NCBI GenBank assembly: GCA_037367355.1
Contig: CM074697.1
Span: 558,001-622,000, forward strand
Direction of reading: 5' to 3'
Source of the DNA: Neoscytalidium dimidiatum
Lineage: Eukaryota; Ascomycota; Dothideomycetes; Botryosphaeriales; Botryosphaeriaceae
Length of the DNA: 64,000 bases
The translations under genes and the position numbers were made by a program. A model generated the notes under the pieces. It searched no databases, had not been told where the DNA came from, and saw only the letters and a program-made list of their open reading frames with translations. Positions 10,940 through 23,264 of this stretch are shown piece after piece (position 1 is the stretch's first letter; every line of letters starts with the position of its first letter).

Positions 10940-11540
10940 GGTGGGTTGGGATGATGGGTTGGTATAGATGGTAGGAGGTGGAGTGGATGAATTGGCATTC
11001 AAGTTGGTGAGTCGCGATGGTAATGAACGTGAATGACGCGAGTAAGTGAAGGCGAAGACGGGTGAGTGTAGTATTAGCATGACTGGATGATTGGATGGTG
11101 AATACGACTCTTGTTTTTTTTTTTTCTGCTTTCTTTTCTTTCTCTTTCAAATCGAGTTTGCCAAATAATACCCCTCTCGCCTGTCGTTTTGCGTCTTTCT
11201 TTGATTCTTATCTTGCGCTATTCATTTTGTTCGTAGCCAAGCCTGTTAGAATGACACCCTGCTGCGAAGGAATAGATGGCTTCGGGCCCAGTCCTGTTCC
11301 CGCTTCACTGAAAGATACAAAAATTCCGAGCTTTCGGCCCTCCATGAGAGGAAGCAAAATGCCCTCACGGGCATCAATGCATCCGAGTGAAAATAGTCGT
11401 TTATACCTTCGAACGTCTGCACTCGGAAGCTCAGTTTGTGTCTCGGCAGGGAGTAATAGGTCAGAGCCATATTGATGAGAAGATGCTACAGATAGATTTC
11501 TCCTTTCTTACGCCAGTCCCTGGAGGGTGTGTACCGTGCA
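10940..11540. other. intergenic, no gene seen
   Basis: 3' flank of the preceding gene, then pyrimidine-rich and AT-rich spacer (T run near 11115). No coding sequence supported. Confidence 0.5.
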
Positions 11541-11548
11541 GATAGCAG

Positions 11549-11880
11549 GCGGTGCCGTTGGGATTGTTTTACTCGGTTTAGCTGCATGCAGGAGCATCAT
11601 CTCATGCCGCGAGAACTGCAAGGTTCAAGATGAGAGGTTTCAACGTCTTGCTCGCAAATCCCGAATCGTGCTCGAGACAAGTGAAGGTCATTTACCACAG
11701 CTTCGGCACCGCCATCCGAATTTGGACAACAGTATTACAGCATCTGTAGATGCATTTGTGAACTCGTTGGATTCGCTCGACCTTGAAGCTGCGAAAGGTG
11801 GTAAGGTCGAGGACTTCTCGAATGACTTTATGGAACGGTTGCACGCGTCCCTCAGTCGAGCGACATATCCATTACGATGA
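11549..11880 (+). pseudogene. relic of a STAND/ankyrin-type N-terminal helical domain
   Basis: An open frame without an ATG that follows a good acceptor (CGTGCAG ends at 11550). It reads AGGAVGIVLLGLAACRSIIS, later RHPNLDNSITASVDAF. The pattern GxVGIVxLGLxxCxxxIS followed by a charged helix and a PNLDxSITASV element is that of the N-terminal domain found on fungal NACHT/ankyrin (NLR-like) proteins. No NACHT or repeat domain follows, and the frame stops at 11880. Most likely a truncated copy. Confidence 0.4.
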
Positions 11881-12190
11881 GCTTTTGTAAGACATTATGA
11901 ACAATTTATGCATATAGTTTTATGTCCAACTTTCTCTTATATATCTACCTTACCAACGCAAGATTAATGAAGCGATAAGAAGCAAATATTACTATCTTTG
12001 AGCTAAAATTATATAGAACAGTAGTAAGTTCTGATAGCGTCGGAGACTGGCGAGCCCATTAAATGAAGGCGTAGCACGTGCAGGATCGCAACACGTGACG
12101 CGGGGAAATCCTACATCTGCCTAAACAATCGCCTTTAACGTAACTGCGACAATCCTCGATCCAACCACAATCCTAGAGGCACCACAAACT
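11881..12190. other. AT-rich spacer and promoter of the Zn2Cys6 gene
   Basis: AT-rich to about 12050, then a short GC-richer stretch before the regulator start. No gene seen. Confidence 0.4.
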
Positions 12191-14573
12191 ATGCCCTCGG
12201 TCCCTCCAGATCCCGATAATATTCTAAATCGAAGGTCGAGCCCCGCGACGGCTACGTCGTATCCCCAATCCTTTGGCTCGGTTTACACAAGAACAAATGC
12301 AAACCTGCGATCCTGTACTTCATGCCGGCGGAGGAAAGTTAGATGCAACAAGGAAACGCCGTGTTCCAATTGCACTAGAAATGGCGTTACGTGTATTTTC
12401 CCGCCGCCCGGACGGGCGCGACCTACGGCGCGTGTTCGGCGGACCGAAGCTGAACGACCGGCGCGGAAAGATCAAATACCGCACCTTGATCGAGGGAACC
12501 CCGCGTCTTCTGGAAAAAGCCCGCCACATTTGCCAAAGGTGCCAGGATTCCCAAATAGGGAATCGGAAACTGCTGCGAGTACAACGGCGCGAGTCCCCGT
12601 CACCGAGACTTGCGATCTATCAGCCCAAACTTCGATAGACCGCCAATCCCACACCCCCAAAGAGCCCCTGTCGGGCATAGAGCAGTGGATAGAACGATGC
12701 TTGTACTTGGGTGAGAGGCCGCCCAAGTCTCATTACCAGCTTGAAAGACAACCGACTGCATCTACGCGTGGTTATAGTCACTCTTCGTCATTGACAAGGC
12801 TGACAGAGCTGGTATGGCACGACACTCCCTCCTGTTGTTACTATCTGGTTTCTCTATTTGCTCCCGCTTTCCTGCTATTGCTCTGCTGATTAATGCTAGC
12901 TCACAGGGCCACCGGGATCATCTTCGCGTGACAGCGAGGAGGAAGACGAAGAGATAGATACCGCTTCGGACGCCGGCAGCACGGACACGGTGGACCGTCT
13001 CTTCCAGAGCGCCGAGGCTAGTCCTGATTGCCGCGCATTTATACTCGGTTTTAATCTGCCCGATGACGGTCCAAGAAATTTACACCCCTTACCATCGCAA
13101 ATCCCCTTCTATTGGCAAACTTTCGTGGAGAATGTCGACCCCTTAATCAAGATATTCCACATACCATCCATGAACAAAGTAATGAGAGATGTTCAGCGCA
13201 ATACCCGGTTTCTCAGTCCATGCAAAGAAGCGCTGGTATTCTCAATCTACCTAGCCACTGTGACCTCCATGACGCCCACCGAGGTAGGTATGCTTGATAG
13301 GCACCAGGGACATTGGGTTGACAGATAACAGGTGCAAGAACTTTTGAGTCAGGAAAAAGAAGCCCTAGTCGCACAGTTTAGGCTCGCCACGGAGAAGGCC
13401 CTCGCCAGAGCCGAGTTTTTAACATCTCCGGACCTTACGACGTTACAGAGTTTTGTCTTATTCTTGTACTGCATGCGAGAACGCGAACATCCGCGATTCA
13501 CGTGGACCATGACTGCACTTGCCGTGCGAATAGCGCAGGGGATGGGGTTGCACGAAGTTCGACGAGGTAGCGGGCTCCCACCGTACGATACAGAGGTCAG
13601 CCTCCGGCTCTGGCTCAGCATCTGGCTTCTGGATTTACGGACGGCTCTTGACCAAGGATCGGACTTTTTAGTACCGGATGCGTCCTCCCATGAACGTCTC
13701 CCATCGAACGTAAACGACACCGACTTTGACTCGAGCAGCATCGAATACCCGTGCCCGAGGACGGGGATGACCGACATGGCGCCAACACTGGCCAAGTATG
13801 AGATCGGGTCGTTGATGAAGAAAATGCGACGATTCGAAGCGGCATGCGAACGCAGCGGCGTGCAGCCCGTGCCATCATCCGAATGGGACGATATGGTGCA
13901 GACCGCAGCTCTCCGCAAGAGCGAAATAGAGTCTAAATACCTCAAGAATTGCGCCCCTGGCGATTCCTTTCAACTGTTCACGACCCTGAATACGCGGCTC
14001 TTCTTTGCCGAGGTGCCGCTACTTGGTTACGATCCTGTCTTTTACTCTGATTGCCGGTCGACATTGCCGTCGAGTGCTATCAGCAATTTATTCGCAGCAT
14101 CGATCGAAGCTATAGAGTGCTCCTACAATGTCATATCGCTATCCACCTCGCCGCGCTGGGCCAGACTCTTCCGCACTTACGTCAACTGGCACGCAATTTC
14201 CATCATCCTGGAAGAACTATGCCTGCACTCTAACGAGACGGATCTCGTGCAGAGAGGCTGGAATGCTATTGAACTTGCTCTTACCTGCTGCAGCTCTTCT
14301 CCCCCGTCCCAGAAACAGGACGCATCGTGGAAGTCGCTAGTGAAGCTGATGAGAAAAGCCAAATGGAGGCGGGAAGCGAACCAACCTCTCTCGGCGCGGG
14401 AAAGAGCTGAGACAGGATCTGAGTTGGGCAACCTGAATATGGCTATGCCTGAAGTTTGGCCGATGTCGAATCCCGGAACCCCTTCATTGTGGTCATCGGA
14501 ATTTCTTTATGAAAGTGTGGGCGGAGGTTTGTCAATTGATTTAAGGAATAGCCCGGGGAATGCTTTTGACTAG
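12191..14573 (+). CDS. Zn2Cys6 fungal-specific transcription factor
   Basis: Exons 12191-12811, 12900-13283 and 13332-14573; introns of 88 and 48 nt, phase 0; 748 residues. The DNA-binding Zn2Cys6 cluster lies at residues 42-68 with spacing C-x2-C-x6-C-x5-C-x2-C-x6-C (CTSCRRRKVRC...CSNCTRNGVTC). The middle region (about 300-480) has the fungal-specific transcription factor domain (SFVLFLYCMRE, TALAVRIAQGMGLHE, LWLSIWLLDLRTALDQG). The first intron has two possible acceptors; CTAG at 12899 keeps the frame, whereas CACAG at 12906 does not. Target genes are unknown; the nearest metabolic neighbour is the broken aldehyde dehydrogenase at 16.8 kb. Confidence 0.88.
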
Positions 14574-15188
14574 ACAGTATAAAAGTCGACATGAGTTGTA
14601 CTTGAATTCATGGAGGACCTAATGCACGCCCACATATAATGATCTAAGAGTTCTCATTCCGTGGTCTGTTCTAGACCACTAGAAGAGTGAAAATATTACT
14701 TTGTTATGGTTAGAGAGTGGGTTTGTTTAGAGGCGAGGTGTACAATCTGTCTCTCCCATTTTTTGTAGTGATTGATAACAATAACATTGAATGCCTAACG
14801 CCCGGCGAAGCACGTCTTAGCCTCGAGTAACTAAGAGCCGACTGCAAACAAAGGCTACGATAATTTCATACAGTGCAGGCATAGAGTCTGACATCAAACC
14901 CCATACTCTATGTCAGCGTCCTTTGACGCCGCGTGAAGCCACTCCAGCTATTGAACAGCAGACTTGACAGCTAGGCTATGCCACCAGCGCGATGACGGGC
15001 ACGGAGCCTGAAATAGACTTCTTCAAAGCACTCCTCTTCCAGGCCGTATGCTCAAGGTGGTTATGTTTGCAGCTAGGGGGTCCTGGTGCAGCCGCGGATC
15101 TGGGAGGCCCTCTCGACGGATGCTAACTGCTAGGGATCACAGCAGCACCGCCACTGTTGTCAACGTCGGAAACACGAGCGATATCCTC
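14574..15188. other. convergent spacer, no gene seen
   Basis: 3' flanks of the regulator (+) and the casein kinase gene (-). AT-rich at first. No coding sequence supported. Confidence 0.55.
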
Positions 15189-16361
15189 TTAGCCGGCCGG
15201 CTTCTCGGCAGGTCTGACGCAATCACGGTCGGCGCCGCCAGCCCTCGCCATGGCCTCGCTGTTCTTCCGGTACTTGTAGACCGTCCAGTCGAAGACGTAG
15301 TCGTACTGGAAGCCCTCCCGCACGAAGAGATCCCGGAAGATCTTCCGCAGGTAGCTGTAGTCCGGCTTGTCGTCGAACCGAAGCGACCGGCCGTAGTTCA
15401 AGTAGATGGCGAATTCGTTGGGGAGGCCGCGGCAGAGCACCTCCGTCGGCGTCGTCATCTTCTTCTCCATGATCCGGTCGTACTTCTGCTTCTTGGTCGC
15501 GGCCTTCAGCCCCTGCCAGGGCAGCGAGCCGCGGAGGAAGTAGAGCATCACGTAGCCGAGAGACTCTATGTCGTCGCGTCGCGACTGCTCGACGCCCAGG
15601 TGCGTGTTGATGGAGGCGTAGCGGGCGGTGCCGGTCAAGTTCTTGTTCTCGCGGTAGGGGATGTGGAAGCGCGTCTTCGGGTCGCGATATTTCTTGGCCA
15701 GGCCGAAGTCAATGACGTTGACCTGGTTCCCCCGCTTGCCGATGCCCATCAGGAAGTTGTCCGGCTTGATGTCTCGGTGAATGAAGGACTTGGCGTGGAT
15801 GTACTCGACGCGAGAGAGCAGCTGGTCCGCCAGGAGGAGGACGGTCTTGAGGGAGAACTTGCGGTTGCAGAAGTTGAACAGGTCTTCCAGGCTCGGCCCG
15901 AGCAGGTCGTAAACCATGGCGTTGTAGTCGCATTCGGTGCCGAACCAGCGAACGAACGGGACCCCGACGCCCCCCGCAAGCGACTTGTAGACCCGAGCCT
16001 CGTACTCGAGCTGGGGGTGCTTGGCCTTCGTGCTCTCGAGCTTGATGGCGATTTCCTCGCCTGAAATGATGTTCGTGCCGAGATAGACATCGCCAAAGGA
16101 CCCGGAGCCAATCTTCCGACCGATTCGGTATTTGTTGCCGATGCGGAGGTCCTGCACTCGAGGGTTAGCATACGAAACTGAGGTTGGGGGGCTGCAAACG
16201 TAGCTGCCTGCGACTCCCAGCGAACGCTGAAGATTCACGCAGCCAATACCAAGACAGGCGGAATGAAGACAAACAATCGGCTGAGTTGGGATAACTGCAG
16301 AGGGCAGACAATGGTGCAGGAGCATATTAAGATGTGAAGCGGGGCGTACCATGGTTGACAT
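15189..16361 (-). CDS. casein kinase 1, short-tailed (Hrr25/CkiA-like)
   Basis: Minus-strand exons 16361-16350 (12 nt, MSTM) and 16151-15189; 198-nt intron GTACGC...TGCAG, phase 0; 324 residues. Ser/Thr kinase of the CK1 family. Glycine loop [11 protein letters not shown] at 19-29, Lys41, catalytic HRDIKPDN at 129-136, DFGLAKKY at 152-159, and the CK1-specific [21 protein letters not shown]. The kinase domain is nearly complete, but only about 25 residues follow [10 protein letters not shown], so it lacks the longer tail of the usual essential fungal CK1; it may be a paralogue. The intron has no stop in frame, so retention would add 66 residues before the kinase domain. The [13 protein letters not shown] start after MSTM matches the family and supports the splice. 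Confidence 0.87.
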   Translation of the reverse strand: MSTMVRPASHLNMLLHHCLPSAVIPTQPIVCLHSACLGIGCVNLQRSLGVAGSYVCSPPTSVSYANPRVQDLRIGNKYRIGRKIGSGSFGDVYLGTNIISGEEIAIKLESTKAKHPQLEYEARVYKSLAGGVGVPFVRWFGTECDYNAMVYDLLGPSLEDLFNFCNRKFSLKTVLLLADQLLSRVEYIHAKSFIHRDIKPDNFLMGIGKRGNQVNVIDFGLAKKYRDPKTRFHIPYRENKNLTGTARYASINTHLGVEQSRRDDIESLGYVMLYFLRGSLPWQGLKAATKKQKYDRIMEKKMTTPTEVLCRGLPNEFAIYLNYGRSLRFDDKPDYSYLRKIFRDLFVREGFQYDYVFDWTVYKYRKNSEAMARAGGADRDCVRPAEKPAG

Positions 16362-16831
16362 GTTCACGGCTATGGGCGTTGTCTCTCTCGCTCGTCAGAA
16401 TGGCGAGTGAGTGCGGAAAAGTTCGAATTCTAATGATTGAGGTCGGTTGGGGGAGGGTGAACGTAAATGTTGGTCTAGAAAGGATAACGAGGCCGAACTC
16501 TACGCGGTGAGGAGCCCAACTAAGCAGCGAAAGGCGACACGGGAAAGCCGGCGCGTCGCCAGACTCAAGCCCGCTCGGTCGGCTCCCGGCCTTCGGCCTT
16601 CGGCCTACTCGGGTATGCAGGCCGCACTCATACGGGAACAATTTGCCCTAATTGTTATCCTAGTCATCTAATAGCCTTCAAAGATACTAATTAGAGCCTT
16701 CTACTTTCTAATTATGCACGGTCTGGGATATCACAGTTTGGCACCACCTCCTGAACATACATTGGTTCAATATTGCATTCCCATGCCCGACGAACGAGTT
16801 TCCGCATTTTCTGACACCCGCAAGACCAAGT
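16362..16831. promoter_or_regulatory. divergent promoter region between CK1 and the aldehyde dehydrogenase relic
   Basis: 470 bp between divergent starts. AT-rich near the dehydrogenase side (about 16630-16720). No individual site recognised. Confidence 0.4.
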
Positions 16832-18353
16832 ATGGCTCCCTTATATCCAGTGGAAGAGCGCCTATTCATGAACGGTGAATTCGTGACGTCCATTTCGGGC
16901 AAGAAATTCGAGGTTTACAATCCCGCGACCAAGCAGCTCAGCGCTTCGATCTATGAAGCAGATGCAAACGATGTGGACGTAGCAGTCAAGGCCGCGCAGG
17001 AGGCGTTGCCTTCGTGGTCGGCCCTTTCTGCCTTCGAACGCGGTCTCTATCTCTTCCGGCTAGCAGATACGACAGAGCGCGCCATACCCGAGATCCGGTA
17101 TCTCGAGGCCATCAGCATGGGCCGACCCGTTCAAAGTGACTGTGAGTTTTGGTTACTGCCTGCTTCTCTTTACACACGTCTGCCGCTGCTTGCCTGCTTA
17201 CGCCTAGTCAGTCTCGTCCGACAGCGCCCCGGCGCTCTTCCGCTCCTAAGTTCGCCGGGAAGGCCATGGATGTCGGCGGCGAGACTTCGCTGAACACGGC
17301 CAACATGGTTATCATCACCCTTCGCCAACCGTACGGCGTGTGCGACGCAATCATCCCGTGGAATGCGGCCATAGCCATGCTTGCCATCAAAGTCGCGCCG
17401 GTTCTGATCGCCGGCAACACAATGGTGCTGAAAACGTCCGAGAAGGCGCCCCTGAGCGCCACCGTGGTCGCCCGATGCGCCCAGGAAGCCGGGATGCCGA
17501 AGGGCGTCCTGAACATCCTGAAGGGCTACGGGACGCCATGCGGCGGAGCGATCGCGAAGCACATGGACGTCAGAAAGATCTCGTTCCACGGGCTCCGAGC
17601 CCGTGGGCCGCCTCATCAAGAAGGCGGCCGCGGACTCGAATCTCAAGAAGGTCACGCTCGAGCTGGGCGAGACGGGTCCCGCTGATCGTTTTCGAAGACG
17701 CCGATCTCGACAAGGCCGTGGCGGCCGCGGCGTTGTCGGTCCTGGTGAACACCGGCCAATTCTGCATGGCTTGCTCGCGAACCTACGTCCACGACTCCGT
17801 CGCGGAGAGGTTCGTGGCGGGCATGAAGGCCGCGATGGCCACGGCCGTGAGCTACGATCCCCTCGCCAAAGGGACGCTGAGGGGGCCCCAGGCCGACAAG
17901 CTGCAGTTCGGCCGCGTCATGAGCTTCCTTGACTACGCGAAGGCGGAAGGGCTCGACGTTCAACTGGGCGGTGGGCGCGAGCGGGCCGCAGGCTTCTTCG
18001 TCTGGCCCACCATCATCTACAATGCCCCAGAGGACTCTCGCATGGTCCAGGACGAGATCTTCGGGCCGGTCGTGTGCATCAACACCTTTGAGAGCGAGGA
18101 CGACGCTCTGGCCCGCGCCAACAATACCAAGTACGGTCTGTATGCCAGCGTCTTCACCGAGGACATCTCACGTGCGTTGAGGGTGGCTAAGCGCTTCGAG
18201 GCGGGAAACGTCGGCATCAACTGCGCGAGCCCGACGTCGGCGGCTTTCGACATGCCTATCGGGGGCTGGAAGGCTAGTGGTGATGGCCGCGACTTCAGCC
18301 AGTACAGTTTGAATGAGTGGACGCAGTTGAAGTCGGTGTATATTGCAATATAG
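16832..18353 (+). pseudogene. NAD(P)-dependent aldehyde dehydrogenase with three frameshifts
   Basis: A nearly complete ALDH: exon 16832-17141, intron to 17211 (acceptor GTCAG), then coding to 18353, about 480 residues if read across the breaks. Conserved parts include PWNAAIAMLAIKVAPVLIAG, KTSEKAPLSATVVA, the catalytic Glu in LELG, the nucleophile Cys in NTGQFCMACSR and EIFGPVVCINTF. The frame breaks at three places: about 17250 (TAAG before TTCGCCGGG), about 17582 (an extra C in TTCCACGGG) and about 17683 (an extra C in GGTCCCGCTG). Each is consistent with one extra base. Either recent decay or assembly indels; the rest shows no premature stop. ELGGK, usual in the family, reads ELGET. Confidence 0.75.
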
Positions 18354-19002
18354 TGCTATCAATCAGCAATCAGTGACAGTATACCCTGGAGATATATAGC
18401 TACAGCTTGCCGGATACTAGAATAAGCAGCCTGTGTACGTCCAGTCTTCCCCTAGTGCTTGATTTCGTCTGTCTATTCTTGCCCTCGGGCTCTCAGGGCT
18501 TGAAATTGTTTTGCGATTCTCTTCTGCGTGTGATTTTTACCTCCCACTAGGTTCCTATGTGACTGTATATCTGTCGCGTCACTTTCTCGTCAAAGACAAC
18601 CGTAACCGTATCAGTCGTGATCCAATTTCATGGATACGATGCTCCGCTCATGCGGGCGTACCAAACTACTAAGCCTCAGAGCGGAGAGAGGGTAGATTAC
18701 AGCCGCGAGTGCGGAACCGGGTGGCACGAATGGAGAACTATTGGACAGTTTTGAATCATTTGAGCGATCGCAGAGTTCTCGGAGATTTGACAGGCTACAT
18801 CTTTTGTTTGTATGATTAGCCGAATCTCTATGATATACCTCCCTAACAATACTTTTAGATTCCCACAACTGGATTTCAAGATTAAACAACATCTATTTGA
18901 GCAGTTTCTTGCTGAGAAAATACTGTACATCTGACTATTAACAAGAGCTAAAGGGGGTACCACTTTCATCGACCTTTCGTTCCTTAGCTGCAAGCTGCAT
19001 CT
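18354..19002. other. convergent spacer, no gene seen
   Basis: 3' flanks of the aldehyde dehydrogenase relic (+) and the secreted-protein gene (-). AT-rich, with no supported coding sequence. Confidence 0.5.
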
Positions 19003-19840
19003 TCACTCAGCACATCCGACATCAATGCCCTGCTGGAACAAACCACCAGCAACAGGAATGAACCCGGACACCGCCTTCGCGATCTCCCCAACCCAGCCGC
19101 AGCCGCCGGCCCGCGCGTTCGACTTGGCATCGAACTCGACGATCAGATCGTCCGGCTGCAGGCGGCCATCGACGTACGCCGTGACGCGCAGCGACGACGG
19201 CACCCGGTGGGCCTGCGAGTGCGTCATGCACTGGGCCAGCGTCGGGGTGTTCTCGTCCTTGCACGCGCCCTCGCAGCTGACGGCGGACTTGGGCCCGCAC
19301 GCGGCGGCGGCGTCGTACTTGGGGCCCTCGACCCACGAGGTGCCGTAGCAGCCGGTGAAGACGTCGTACTTGTCCTTGTCGGCCACGTTGCGCAGCACCT
19401 CCCACAGCGACTGCACCAGCGCGTCGCGCATCTGGTTCTGCTCCAGCCCGGGCGTCTGGCCCCACGCGCCGTTCATCCTGACCCGCACCGTGAGGTCCGC
19501 GTCCGTGTCGGTTTCGTGCGTGCACGGCTTGTTGTCCGCGCCGAACGAGCGGTCCGTCATGATGGCGCGCTCGTTGCCGACGGTGTCGTAGAGGGTCTAT
19601 AGGAGGGGGAGGGGGAGATGTGGTTAGCGCGGAGGCTTGGAAGTGTGTTTTGGAGAGGGGGGAGGGAGGTGGAAGTGGGTTGGGGCTTTTGCGTACCTGC
19701 CAGGTGGCGTTGAAGATGTCGACATTGCCGACGTCGATCAGGTTGTCGGTGTAGCGGACTTCCATCTGGACCTTTTGGGCGGCGGCCTGCGCGGCAAGGC
19801 TGGCCATGGCGAGGAGGACGGCGTTGTTGGTGGTCTTCAT
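19003..19840 (-). CDS. small secreted cysteine-containing protein, unknown
   Basis: Minus-strand exons 19840-19697 and 19596-19003; 100-nt intron GTACGC...CTATAG, phase 0; 245 residues. Residues 1-21 are a signal peptide ending AAQAAA before QKV. The mature part has eight cysteines in the second half (KPC, GCYG, AACG, SCEGAC, AQCMTH, GGCGW, VGCAE), enough for four disulphides, and no transmembrane segment or GPI-type tail. NATWQTLYD holds one N-glycosylation sequon. I do not recognise the family. Isolated, beside a gene-poor block. It may be a cell-wall, enzyme-like or host-interaction protein; none can be chosen from sequence. Confidence 0.78.
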
Positions 19841-22800
19841 GGTCTGCGGGGGATAATCAGCTGGAAGATTTTAGCTTCGAATAGCTTCTTATGCTCACTG
19901 TTGATATAAAGGAACGAATGAATTGGAAGGCTGGCTTCTGTCGAAAAGAGAGTGTTGGTGAGAGCGAATGCGCTGGTGAGTGATGCTGGAGACTTATCAC
20001 CGGTAAGAGGGGGTGTTTATATACACTTTCCTTCCATCTCTATCCATCTCGGCTCTACTCATAGTCTTGCCCGAAGAAGGTCAGATTATCATGGTGTGAT
20101 CATCGAGCGTACGGCCGGAGCAGCACAGTCGTCTGAGCGAAGTCATTCCTTGGGCTACAACAAGCTGCCAAGCAGTCACTTTTGCCGCCAGGAGGACATG
20201 TCGTCCTCGAACATGAGACATAACTGACCGAGGGCCAATCAGAACAGTCGAGCGTTGTAAGTTAAGGTGCCATAGCCTCTCTGATCACAAACTCTATCCT
20301 GGGCGGCTTTGTTCGTTGGATGGTTCACGCTACGGTCTGTTTCAACTTCCGGTCAAGCACGTGTGCAGTTGCCCAACTGCTGGGCATGGATCAGTTGAGC
20401 CTCACAAGCTTGACGGATACGAGCAGAAGCGATTCACACGTGAAGAGGGGCGGAATAGGCGAGACCTATCATGCTGGGAGAAGCTTCGGTCTGGAAATCT
20501 GAGCATCAGGATCGACTCTATACCAATGTCAGGAGAGAGAAACCCTTCTTTGAATACTCCCACAAAGAATTACTGGATATGGATTTCTCCGTGACATCTC
20601 AAGCCCGGTAGAACAGATGTCCCTTCAAAAATCTTTCAGTCATCTCAGAAGCTGAAAGCGCTTAGCCAAACGGCTATGGAAAAGCCAAGATTAGTGGGTG
20701 TTGAAGTAATTTCAGAAGAGTAGAAATGTTGTAGGCGACAGCCTGAAGCGTAAAATAGCGAGTCATACTGCATCATGCGGTGGAGGAGCCTCGACCATCC
20801 GCGGTGAGATGCTACGACCTATACAGGGTGGTAGTATAAGCATTACGTATTCGGAACAAGCTCCGGCCTATCTCGGATAGAGCTAAATGTATGCTTAAAG
20901 ACTGTGCCCTAATCCAATAGCGGTAAGCACGGCGGGTGATCTCCAGTCCACCTTACTCGCATCCGGAGGGGCGGTCCTGTTTCCGGAGAGTTGCTGACTC
21001 AACCGTAGCCAAAAGGGGAACGCAGAGACCATAGTGCCCAGGAGAGAGAAAGAGAGCTGCCAGATACGGAGAGCATTCTATGCGGACATGAAAGTCGGAG
21101 AGAACTAACGTCAAAGACTTAGATTGATACTCAAGGCTTAAGCTGGCGGCCGCCCTTCGAATCGACTAACAGCATACTCTGCACAACAGATTCTGTCCAA
21201 CTCTTCCGAAGCTGGTGAAAGAAAAATCTCGAGAGAAATCTCATCAAGGCCCAAAACCATTTCGTACCGTCAAGTTTCGCGGGGCAATCGATTGAGATGA
21301 TGCCACGGTGGAGACAACCTACATGCAGACCCACCGGGACTGTTTCGAAAGACTGTCGGCTATGGTTCCTTGGCCGATCCTTAGCGATTGCCGGTAGTTT
21401 TACGAGGTAGAATACGGCTACAGCGCCACACAGATTGAGCACGATGGAGATCGCCTTGACCTCTTGAGCCGGACTCTGGCTCCTTTTCATAGTTTGAGCA
21501 AATCTGTGAGAAATTCATCAGCGCTGCCGAAAATGACCTTGGTGAGTCTTACAGCAGTATTGGCTTTTCTATGTGGCTTCTTAGGGGTGAAAAAGTCATT
21601 GACAGTTCTCCAGGGGTTGGCTAGAGTACTGAGGGAGTCCGGCTACAACGAAAATACGGGTGAGAGTTGGGCACTCGCTTGCAGGGTTTCAGGAAGTAAA
21701 AAGAGTTAACAAGCGAGGAGGCTGAGGAGCATGGAAGGAATTTTTGCCAAGCTGTCTTGCATCTCGACTCTATGGACCTTTGTAAAAACTGTTGGAGCAA
21801 AACCTCGTATGCATTTGTATTCGTTGTTGTTGTCTGTCTCTAAAGAAAGCGAAGGAGCTCAACTACCCAACTACCCAGCGGCGCTAGCTAAGCGTACCTG
21901 CCATAACAAAAACAGTCGGCACCGTGAAATGCTAGACAGTGCACCTCGGGCCGAGCACCTTTCTCTATAGCAAGGCATTCTAGCGCATTGAGATATACTG
22001 TGGCAACCACAATCTTTACGTATGCTGAGAAGTAGTGCCTAGAGTCCGAAAGTCTGAAAGGGTAGGATTACACCGATTATCTCTCGTGATTGACCCAGCC
22101 CACAGAACCCAGATTCGCTGCTTGATAGCTTCAACTGCATAGACGGCCCGCATCCGCAGGTGCTCTAACACCATTCTCTGCAGATAAGTTTTCCTTTTTT
22201 GGTCGTCGAAAGCCGAAGGCTAGTTCATCGAAGGGAAAAAGTCCAGCTATTGACGGTTGCCCAACATCTCCTCTAGAGGTACGTTTCGCTACAAAGTTTG
22301 CAGAGATCGCTGATCAGCAACGGAGGAACGCAAGGGTAGATGGATTGGGGGTTTAAAAAAAAAGAAAAAAGAAGAAACCTCCCGGGGCAAAAAAGGAGAT
22401 TATCGTCTCAGGCTTACCGATCACTTAATTAGCCACAGCAGTTATTGTGTATAATAAGCGCTTTCGGCGCCCTATCGGCTTCTACTGACGCCTTCCGCCT
22501 CTTCTACTCTCGCGAAGCGGACACCAAGCGTGCTACTTACCACGGCGCCATGGTCTAGGGTAATTCTTTCTCCTCAAACTAGCCGCATGATGCATTAGAA
22601 CATAAGGCGGAATGCATTACTATTCTATGCTTAGGTTGATTGCGGCTGTGAGTCCCGCACGTAAAGCAGGTGACCACAAAGATATTTATATTAGTCATAG
22701 TGGTTTCTAGGTAGAAGATAGTATTCACTATGCTCTTTTCTCCCCTTTTGATATGCTAAGCTATGCGCAGGTCTTACTTTCGCTCCTATCTTTGTAGAAA

Positions 22801-23260
22801 TGTTCCTGATAGTTTCCTTAGGGACAGTTCTCATCTTCCTCCATCGACGAATCGTCTTCAGACACGCGGAACGAGAGCCCATTGACATACCAGCGTCACT
22901 CCAACTCCGCAGACAACGGATACGAGACAGGCTGGCTTCTCCTGACGCACGTGGGGCAATTTAGCAAATACACGCAAGCGAGCCGAGACTTGAGGGATCC
23001 TGCTGGATGTTGTAGAATAAAGATAACATGCTCTTAGCTAGGAAGAGATGGAAAATAAATATGGGTACGATGAGCCCTACAAGTTTCCGTGTAAATAAAG
23101 TAAGGGTCAAGGCTCGGTCTCTGCCTTCATCTTTTTCAAATTCAGAGCGTAGCGGAAGCGAGAATTTCGCAACAATTTCGGACTAGCCTCTCTGTTCTGG
23201 AATACGAATAAGCTACGGGAGGAAAAAAAAGTTTAAATTGGGCGCTATCGTATAGTAGGT
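19841..23260. other. gene-poor stretch, no gene seen
   Basis: 3.4 kb with only short, unrelated open frames on both strands, several stops in every frame and an A-rich run at 22355-22375. Codon patterns and splice sites do not assemble into a gene. It may contain decayed mobile or duplicated sequence, but no terminal repeats were recognised. Confidence 0.5.
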
Positions 23261-23264
23261 ACCG

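Noticed and set aside
12812..12906. Acceptor CACAG at 12906 for the first intron of the Zn2Cys6 gene
   Set aside because: It shifts the frame; CTAG ending at 12899 keeps it and has a branch-like CTGAT upstream.
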